From Paenibacillus sp. Soil787 (GTDB taxonomy: Bacteria; Bacillota; Bacilli; Paenibacillales; NBRC-103111), in assembly GCF_001429545.1 (NCBI RefSeq), contig NZ_LMSP01000012.1:121157-185156 (forward strand): a DNA stretch of 64,000 nucleotides. The letters are read 5' to 3'. Both the position numbers and the translations under genes were made by a program. This document shows, one piece after another, positions 58,244 to 64,000 of the stretch (its first letter is position 1; each line of letters begins with the position of its first letter). The notes beneath the pieces were generated by a model that saw only the letters and a program-made list of their open reading frames with translations, searched no databases and was not told the origin of the DNA.

Positions 58244-58888
58244 TCAATAAATGATCGTTTCTCGATTATATTGATCCAAATAATGCTTAACCCGCTGCAT
58301 GAAACGGCTGCAAATCAATCCATCTGCAATACGGTGATCATAAGAAAGACACAGATTAGCCATGGAACGGATCGCAATCATTTCCTGAATAACGACGGGC
58401 TTACGTACGATAGACTCAAAAGTCAGAATGGCCGCCTGCGGATTATTGATAATTGGACAGGAAAGCAAGGATCCTACCGATCCGGTGTTACTGAATGTAA
58501 ATGAACCCTCAACTAAATCGGAAGGCAGCAAGGAACCACTTCTCGCCCTCTTAACTAATTCATAAAGCTCAATCGCGATTCCTGCTATGGATTTACGATC
58601 CGCATGATAAATCACTGGGGTTGCGACGGTATCGTCGGAAATAGCAACAACGATCGATAGGTTGATATCTTTTTTGAGAAGAATGCTGCCCGTGTGCCAG
58701 GTTGAATTCAGCATGGGAAACTCCTTCAAGGCATTCACGATCGGTTTCATTACGAATGGGCTAAGCGAAAGCGGGACACCCTCCCTACGCATAAAGTCGT
58801 CTTTCAACGCTTGCCGCAAGGCGACTAGGTTACTGACATCCACTTCGATCATCATCCAAGCATGGGGATTTTCAGAGGTACTCTGCAT
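58244..58888 (-). CDS. 2-oxoacid dehydrogenase E2 acyltransferase core without lipoyl domain
   Basis: A 214-residue catalytic (chloramphenicol-acetyltransferase-like) domain of dihydrolipoyl acyltransferase. It starts at ENPHAWMMIEVDV, where the core of full-length E2 begins, and ends with the active site SYDHRIADG (H185, D189). The lipoyl domain and the peripheral subunit-binding domain (together about 180-200 residues) are absent, yet AGGAGG and ATG follow the E1-beta stop by 13 nt. It could work with a separate lipoyl protein, or be a relic. No E3 gene is seen in the window. Confidence 0.85.
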   Translation of the reverse strand: MQSTSENPHAWMMIEVDVSNLVALRQALKDDFMRREGVPLSLSPFVMKPIVNALKEFPMLNSTWHTGSILLKKDINLSIVVAISDDTVATPVIYHADRKSIAGIAIELYELVKRARSGSLLPSDLVEGSFTFSNTGSVGSLLSCPIINNPQAAILTFESIVRKPVVIQEMIAIRSMANLCLSYDHRIADGLICSRFMQRVKHYLDQYNRETIIY

Positions 58889-58900
58889 ACCCAGCCTCCT

Positions 58901-59881
58901 TCAGATTTCCGCTAATTGGCGCATGGCTTCTTTGACGATGTCCACATTCGGCAGGTAAAACTTCTCTAAGGTTGGTGCCATGCCAACAGGGGGAATATCA
59001 GGAGGGCAGCATCTCATGATAGGTGCATCCAATTCGTACAACAAGTGTTCCGCTATTAGAGCCGAAATTTCAGCACCAATGCCACCTGTTTTATTATCTT
59101 CGTGGACAATCAATATTTTGCCGGTTTTGGCAGCCGCCTCATAAATAGCAGGCTTATCGAGCGGATGAAGCGTCCGCAAATCCAATATCTCTGTACTTAC
59201 CCCTTCTTGCTCCAGCTCAAACGCGGCTTTAAGTGCATAATGTACCGACAAACCATAGGCAATCACTGTGATATCCGTACCCTCACGCCTTATGGCTGCT
59301 TTGCCAATTGGCACTGAGTAATCTTCTTCAGGTACTTCATCGGATATCGAAAGATAGCACTTCTTATGTTCGAAAAAAAGAACCGGATCCTCATCACGCA
59401 CAGCCGCTTTCAGCAACCCTTTGGCATCATATGCTGTAGAAGGCGCAACAATCTTGAGCCCCGGAGTGCCAAAAAAGACTGATTCCGGACACTGTGAGTG
59501 ATACAATCCGCCTCCGCCTGTCGCACCATAAGGTGCACGAATGACGATTGGACAATGCCAGTCATTGTTCGAGCGATAACGGATTTTCGCTGCTTCGCTT
59601 ATGATTTGATTAGCCGCCGGGAAAATAAAATCGGCAAACTGGATTTCCGCTATCGGCCTCATCCCGACCATAGCCGCTCCAATCGCAACACCCACGATGG
59701 CAGATTCTGAGAGTGGCGTGTCGAGGACCCTCAGTTCACCGAACCGATCGCGCATGCCTTTCGTCGCATTAAGGACGCCGCCTTTCCCAATATCCTCCCC
59801 AAGCACAAAAACATGCTCATCACGTTCCATTTCCTCGATCATCGCTCGGCGAATGGCCTCCAGATACGTTAAGATTGGCAT
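58901..59881 (-). CDS. branched-chain 2-oxoacid dehydrogenase E1 beta subunit
   Basis: A 326-residue transketolase-type beta subunit. VFVLGEDIGKGGVLNATKGM, ESAIVGVAIGAAMVGMRPIAEIQFADF and HSQCPESVFFGTPGLKIVAPSTAYD are typical, and KTGGIGAEISALIAEH lies in the C-terminal domain. It forms an alpha2beta2 enzyme with the preceding alpha subunit, which uses TPP to decarboxylate branched-chain 2-oxoacids. The ATG directly abuts the E1-alpha stop (TAA-ATG). Confidence 0.92.
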   Translation of the reverse strand: MPILTYLEAIRRAMIEEMERDEHVFVLGEDIGKGGVLNATKGMRDRFGELRVLDTPLSESAIVGVAIGAAMVGMRPIAEIQFADFIFPAANQIISEAAKIRYRSNNDWHCPIVIRAPYGATGGGGLYHSQCPESVFFGTPGLKIVAPSTAYDAKGLLKAAVRDEDPVLFFEHKKCYLSISDEVPEEDYSVPIGKAAIRREGTDITVIAYGLSVHYALKAAFELEQEGVSTEILDLRTLHPLDKPAIYEAAAKTGKILIVHEDNKTGGIGAEISALIAEHLLYELDAPIMRCCPPDIPPVGMAPTLEKFYLPNVDIVKEAMRQLAEI

Positions 59882-60892
59882 TTATGCCTCACCCCCATCT
59901 TCCGCATAAACGTGCCGTAATACATCCTCAGGAGCCGGATATGGGGCTTTTTCAGCATATTTCGTTGCTTCATTCACTTCTTTAGTAACACTCTCATTCA
60001 GCATTTGTTCGATCTCTTCCGACATAACGCTGCATTCGATCAAATAACGACGAAACCGCTGCAAACCGTCCTGCTCCTTATGGTATTCCACCTCTTCCTT
60101 CGTCCGGTACAACATATCGTCATCCGCAGTAGAATGCGGCGGGATCCGATAAAGCATCGCCTCGATCAACGTCGGCCCATATCCGCGAACGGCACGGTCC
60201 CTAGCTTCTTTGACCGCGCGATACACCTCAAGAGTGTCATTGCCGTCAACACGCTGACCTGGGAAGCCATAGCCTGCTGCACGATCGACAACGCGTCCGG
60301 CAACCTGTCTATGCGCAGGGATGGAAATGGCATACTGGTTATTTTCGCATAAGAAGATAACGGGCAGCTTGAATACACCGGCAAAATTGAACGCTTCGTG
60401 CACATCCCCTTGATTGCTCGCCCCTTCGCCAAAGCTGACGAAAGCGACATGATCTTCCTTTTTCATCATGGCCGTCAGTGCGATGCCGACTGCATGCAAG
60501 GCTTGCGTGGCAACTGGACTTGATCCCGAAACAATATGGTGCTTCTTATAGCCAAAATGCCCTGGCATCTGCCTGCCTCCGTTAATGTCTTCCGCTTTAA
60601 ATAAGGCTGCCAGCATGAGTTCACGCACAGTCATGCCCACCGTTAAGACAAAGGCATAATCCCTGTAATAAGGCAGAAAATAGTCATGCTGCTTATTTAA
60701 TGCGAACGCCGCTGCCACCTGAGTCGCTTCTTGACCGACACTTGAGATATGAAAGGCCGTTTTGCCTGATCGTTGAAGAAGGGTTGCTCGCTCGTCAAAC
60801 TTCCTCGCTTTGAGCATGAAGGTATACATCTGCAGCACCTGTTCATCGGTTAAACCGAGCTGTTGATGCTTGATAACTTGCTGAGAAGACAT
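59882..60892 (-). CDS. branched-chain 2-oxoacid dehydrogenase E1 alpha subunit
   Basis: A 336-residue TPP enzyme subunit. SFGEGASNQGDVHEAFNFAG with CENNQYAIS forms the TPP-Mg motif (GDG-N26-NN type, here GEG-start). RIPPHSTADDD is the conserved loop near the active site. It decarboxylates 2-oxoisovalerate and related keto acids and passes the acyl group to lipoamide. GAGGAGG site. The gene follows icmF by 25 nt. Confidence 0.92.
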   Translation of the reverse strand: MSSQQVIKHQQLGLTDEQVLQMYTFMLKARKFDERATLLQRSGKTAFHISSVGQEATQVAAAFALNKQHDYFLPYYRDYAFVLTVGMTVRELMLAALFKAEDINGGRQMPGHFGYKKHHIVSGSSPVATQALHAVGIALTAMMKKEDHVAFVSFGEGASNQGDVHEAFNFAGVFKLPVIFLCENNQYAISIPAHRQVAGRVVDRAAGYGFPGQRVDGNDTLEVYRAVKEARDRAVRGYGPTLIEAMLYRIPPHSTADDDMLYRTKEEVEYHKEQDGLQRFRRYLIECSVMSEEIEQMLNESVTKEVNEATKYAEKAPYPAPEDVLRHVYAEDGGEA

Positions 60893-60916
60893 AGGAACTC
60901 CTCCTCTCTCCTGCTG

Positions 60917-63900
60917 CTACATATTTCTGCGATATTGGCCGCCTACCTGATACAGCGCGTGGGTAATTTGCCCCAAGCTTGCTACCTTAACCGTTTCCAT
61001 CAATTCGGCGAAAATGTTGCCACCTTCCAGCGCAATTTGCTGCAGCTTTGCCAAAGCTGTGGGTGATTCTGCTTGGTTCCTCGAAAGGAACTCCCTGAGA
61101 TTCGTAATTTGCTGCTCTTTTTCTTTCGTCGTAGCCCGAGCTAGCGGGATATTCATGTCCTCATCTTTGGAAGGATTGGGATGAAGGAACGTATTCACGC
61201 CAATAATGGGCAGCTCGCCATGATGTTTTTTCATTTCATACAGCATCGATTCATTCTGGATTTTACCTCTTTGATACTGAGACTCCATGGCTCCGAGTAC
61301 GCCGCCTCTTTCGCTAATTCGTTCTAACTCCTGCAGCACAGCCTCTTCAACCAAATCGGTCAATTCCTCGATGATAAATGAGCCCTGCAGCATGTTTTCG
61401 TTTTTAACAAAACCAAGCTCTTTTGTAATGATTAATTGAATAGCCATCGCTCGACGTACGGATTCCTCCGTTGGTGTTGTAATAGCCTCGTCATAAGAAT
61501 TCGTATGAAGCGAGTTACAGTTATCAAGAAGGGCCATCAGCGCTTGCAGCGTGGTTCGGATATCATTAAAATCAATTTCCTGCGCATGCAGAGATCGCCC
61601 TGACGTTTGGATATGATATTTCAGCTTTTGACTGCGTTCGTTAGCATTGTACTTATTCTTCATCACCGTAGCCCATATTCGCCGGGCAACCCGCCCAATC
61701 ACGGTATATTCCGGATCAAGTCCATTGCTGAAAAAGAAGGACAGATTCGGTGCAAAGTCATCAATCGGCATGCCTCTAGCCAAATAATACTCAACATAGG
61801 TAAATCCGTTAGCTAGTGTAAAAGCGAGCTGTGAGATCGGATTCGCCCCTGCCTCGGCAATATGATAGCCCGAAATAGAAACCGAGTAATAGTTACGGAC
61901 TTCATGATCGATAAAATATTGCTGAATATCACCCATCATCCGCAGTGCGAACTCCGTGGAAAAAATGCACGTATTCTGCCCCTGATCCTCCTTCAAAATA
62001 TCAGCCTGTACCGTCCCCCTCACCGATTTCAGCGTCTGACTGCGGATCTGGTTCGCCTCTGCAGTGCTTGGTAATCTACCCTGTTCCCGGGAGAAGTGTT
62101 CGATCTGGAAATCGATCGCTGTGTTCATGTACATCGCGAGAAGTATCGGTGCAGGTCCGTTGATCGTCATCGAAACCGAAGTCAAAGGATCACATAGGTC
62201 GAAGCCGGCATACAGTTTTTTCATATCGTCTAGTGAACAGACGCTAACCCCGCTTTCACCGATCTTGCCGTAAATGTCCTGCCGTTCATCAGGATCCTCT
62301 CCATACAGAGTGACGGAGTCGAAAGCTGTGCTGAGACGCTTGGCTTGATCGTTCTGCGACAAATAATGAAATCGTAGATTCGTGCGTTCCGGCGTCCCTT
62401 CGCCTGCAAACTGGCGTTTGGGGTCCTCCGCTGTTCGTTTGAAAGGGAAAACACCTGCTGTAAAGGGAAATTCCCCCGGAACATTCTCACGGTACATCCA
62501 GCGAATGAGATCTCCTGCATCGCGGTATTTAGGCAAACTAACTTTAGGGATATCTAGTCCCGACAAGCTTGACGTTGTCAGCTCTATTACGTATTCTTTA
62601 TCCCGTACACGGGTAGTGAATGTTTTGCCAGTATATTTTCTTTGCAGCTCCGGCCACTGGGCCAGTAGATGGCGAGTCTCTTTTTGCATACGCGTCTCTA
62701 CATTCATCTTAAGTGTTTGCAGCACAGAAATACTTTCGCCTGCTTCAAGCTCCTGTTGTAGGGCTGTTATCGCCCCTTCAATTCGGTAGCAGGCAGTGGC
62801 CAGCTCGGCTTCCCTTTCTGCGTAGGCATGATACGCCCGAACTGTATTCGTGATTTCGCCTAAATACCGTGTGCGGTCAGCTGGTATGATGACATGGGTC
62901 TTAGCAGCTACATGACCAGTCGAAAATCCATGAACAGGCCACTGCAAAGCACATTTTCGATTCAAGGTATCGACGAGTGCATGGAATAACGTATCTACGC
63001 CAGCATCATTAAATTGACTAGCCATCGTGCCATAGACAGGCATGGTTTCAAAATTTAAATCAAATAAACCATGATTTCTCTGAACTTGCTTCTTCACATC
63101 TCGAAGCGCATCCGCAGAGCCTCTGCGGTCGAATTTATTAATCGCGATTAGGTCTGCGTAATCAAGCATATCAATCTTCTCTAATTGCGAAGGCGCGCCG
63201 AATTCGCTTGTCATCACATAGAGCGACACATCGGCAACTTCGGTGATCTGATGATCACCTTGACCAATTCCGCTGGTTTCCACCACAACAAGATCAAAGC
63301 CGGCCGACTTCAAGACGGCAATGGCAGGAACAATAGCAATGGACAGCTCATTGCCCGAGTCCCGTGTTGCCATACTTCGCATATACACGCGATCGTTGTG
63401 GACAGCATTCATGCGTATGCGATCCCCGAGCAAAGCGCCGCCGCTTCGCTGCTTGGTTGGATCGACTGATAAGATAGCGATCGTTTTATCCGGGTACTGG
63501 CGCAGGAAACGCTGGACAATTTCATCGGTTAGGGAGCTTTTTCCCGCTCCGCCTGTGCCTGTGATGCCAACAACTGGACATGCGGCCCCATTTGACTGAT
63601 TACTTAATGTCTCTATCTCCGATTTCGATTCCCTGCTTTCGCAAGCTAGTTCGGCAGCGGTTATGAAGCGGGCTATGGACCTATGATCTTTGAATTGCCC
63701 TATCTCGCTTACTTCGTAACCTTGAACATAACCAGAAGCCGTACTAAAATCACACTCCTTCATCATGAAGTTAATCATCCCTTGCAAGCCAAGCTCTCTT
63801 CCATCATCAGGCGAAAATAGACGAGTAACGCCGTAGTTATGCAGCATTTTGATTTCCGAAGGAAGGATTACTCCCCCTCCGCCACCGAAGACCTTGATCT

Positions 63901-64000
63901 CGGGTGCTCCTTTTTCACGTAATAAATCAATCATATAAGTAAAGTACTCGACGTGCCCGCCTTGATAGGATGATACGGCAATTCCCTGAACGTCCTCTTG
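60917..64000 (-). CDS. icmF: fused isobutyryl-CoA mutase IcmF, 5' end beyond window
   Basis: The frame is open to the right edge, with [20 protein letters not shown] at the border, so the B12-binding N-terminus (about 60-70 residues, including the DxHxxG motif) is missing from view. Then come the G-protein domain with P-loop GTGGAGKSS near 63550, NKFDRRG, and the mutase barrel ([41 protein letters not shown]). The Q/R pattern fits isobutyryl- rather than methylmalonyl-CoA mutase. It interconverts isobutyryl- and butyryl-CoA with adenosylcobalamin. Confidence 0.92.
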   Translation of the reverse strand, partial: QEDVQGIAVSSYQGGHVEYFTYMIDLLREKGAPEIKVFGGGGGVILPSEIKMLHNYGVTRLFSPDDGRELGLQGMINFMMKECDFSTASGYVQGYEVSEIGQFKDHRSIARFITAAELACESRESKSEIETLSNQSNGAACPVVGITGTGGAGKSSLTDEIVQRFLRQYPDKTIAILSVDPTKQRSGGALLGDRIRMNAVHNDRVYMRSMATRDSGNELSIAIVPAIAVLKSAGFDLVVVETSGIGQGDHQITEVADVSLYVMTSEFGAPSQLEKIDMLDYADLIAINKFDRRGSADALRDVKKQVQRNHGLFDLNFETMPVYGTMASQFNDAGVDTLFHALVDTLNRKCALQWPVHGFSTGHVAAKTHVIIPADRTRYLGEITNTVRAYHAYAEREAELATACYRIEGAITALQQELEAGESISVLQTLKMNVETRMQKETRHLLAQWPELQRKYTGKTFTTRVRDKEYVIELTTSSLSGLDIPKVSLPKYRDAGDLIRWMYRENVPGEFPFTAGVFPFKRTAEDPKRQFAGEGTPERTNLRFHYLSQNDQAKRLSTAFDSVTLYGEDPDERQDIYGKIGESGVSVCSLDDMKKLYAGFDLCDPLTSVSMTINGPAPILLAMYMNTAIDFQIEHFSREQGRLPSTAEANQIRSQTLKSVRGTVQADILKEDQGQNTCIFSTEFALRMMGDIQQYFIDHEVRNYYSVSISGYHIAEAGANPISQLAFTLANGFTYVEYYLARGMPIDDFAPNLSFFFSNGLDPEYTVIGRVARRIWATVMKNKYNANERSQKLKYHIQTSGRSLHAQEIDFNDIRTTLQALMALLDNCNSLHTNSYDEAITTPTEESVRRAMAIQLIITKELGFVKNENMLQGSFIIEELTDLVEEAVLQELERISERGGVLGAMESQYQRGKIQNESMLYEMKKHHGELPIIGVNTFLHPNPSKDEDMNIPLARATTKEKEQQITNLREFLSRNQAESPTALAKLQQIALEGGNIFAELMETVKVASLGQITHALYQVGGQYRRNM

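Noticed and set aside
1..64000. CRISPR arrays, rRNA, tRNA, insertion sequences or prophage genes
   Set aside because: No direct-repeat/spacer pattern, no conserved RNA gene sequence and no transposase, integrase or phage structural frame was seen on either strand.

Overview
The window looks like chromosomal DNA of a Paenibacillus-type endospore former (Bacillales). Evidence is the gerA/gerB/gerC germination operon, LplB/LplC-type sugar importers with YesM/YesN sensor-regulators, the des-desK-desR membrane-fluidity module, S-layer homology repeats, an MreB paralogue, strong AGGAGG ribosome sites and frequent GTG/TTG starts. No rRNA, tRNA, CRISPR array, intact insertion sequence or prophage was seen. 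Several genes are decayed.

Layout. 1-6.5 kb: the end of a YgjP-like peptidase, an FMN reductase, a VapBC-type toxin-antitoxin pair, a PRISE-type reductase with its HxlR regulator, a broken flavin monooxygenase and a hotdog thioesterase. 6.9-15 kb: a phytanoyl-CoA-dioxygenase-like gene, a three-gene oligosaccharide importer and its divergent two-component system. 15-22 kb: aldo/keto reductase, PhnA-like protein, des-desK-desR and an MmyB-type regulator. 22-30 kb: fabF, the germination operon and an intracellular subtilisin. 29.6-30.1 kb: a c-di-GMP-I riboswitch in front of a 32-residue holin-like toxin gene. 30-38 kb: AlaX, a methyltransferase and an importer operon that includes a cystathionine-synthase-family PLP enzyme and its GntR-LacI regulator. 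38-50 kb: single stress and housekeeping genes, several with clear palindromic operators (MarR, Rrf2). 50-56 kb: an MreB paralogue operon, an SLH-PrcB protein, methyltransferases and small membrane proteins. 56-64 kb: a six-gene operon on the minus strand, icmF to 3-hydroxyacyl-CoA dehydrogenase.

The last operon reads as a valine/isobutyrate-to-acetyl-CoA route. The branched-chain 2-oxoacid dehydrogenase E1 makes isobutyryl-CoA, IcmF isomerises it to butyryl-CoA, and the dehydrogenase and thiolase finish beta-oxidation. Its E2 is only the acyltransferase core, with no lipoyl or E1/E3-binding domain. The most unusual locus is the riboswitch-toxin arrangement near 29.6-30.1 kb, where the toxin mRNA also has a candidate antisense RNA and possible sequestration of its ribosome site.

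Two intergenic stretches (6.5-6.75 kb and 17.3-17.55 kb) share an architecture of short motifs spaced 50 nt apart in opposed orientations. They are probably family-specific interspersed repeats.
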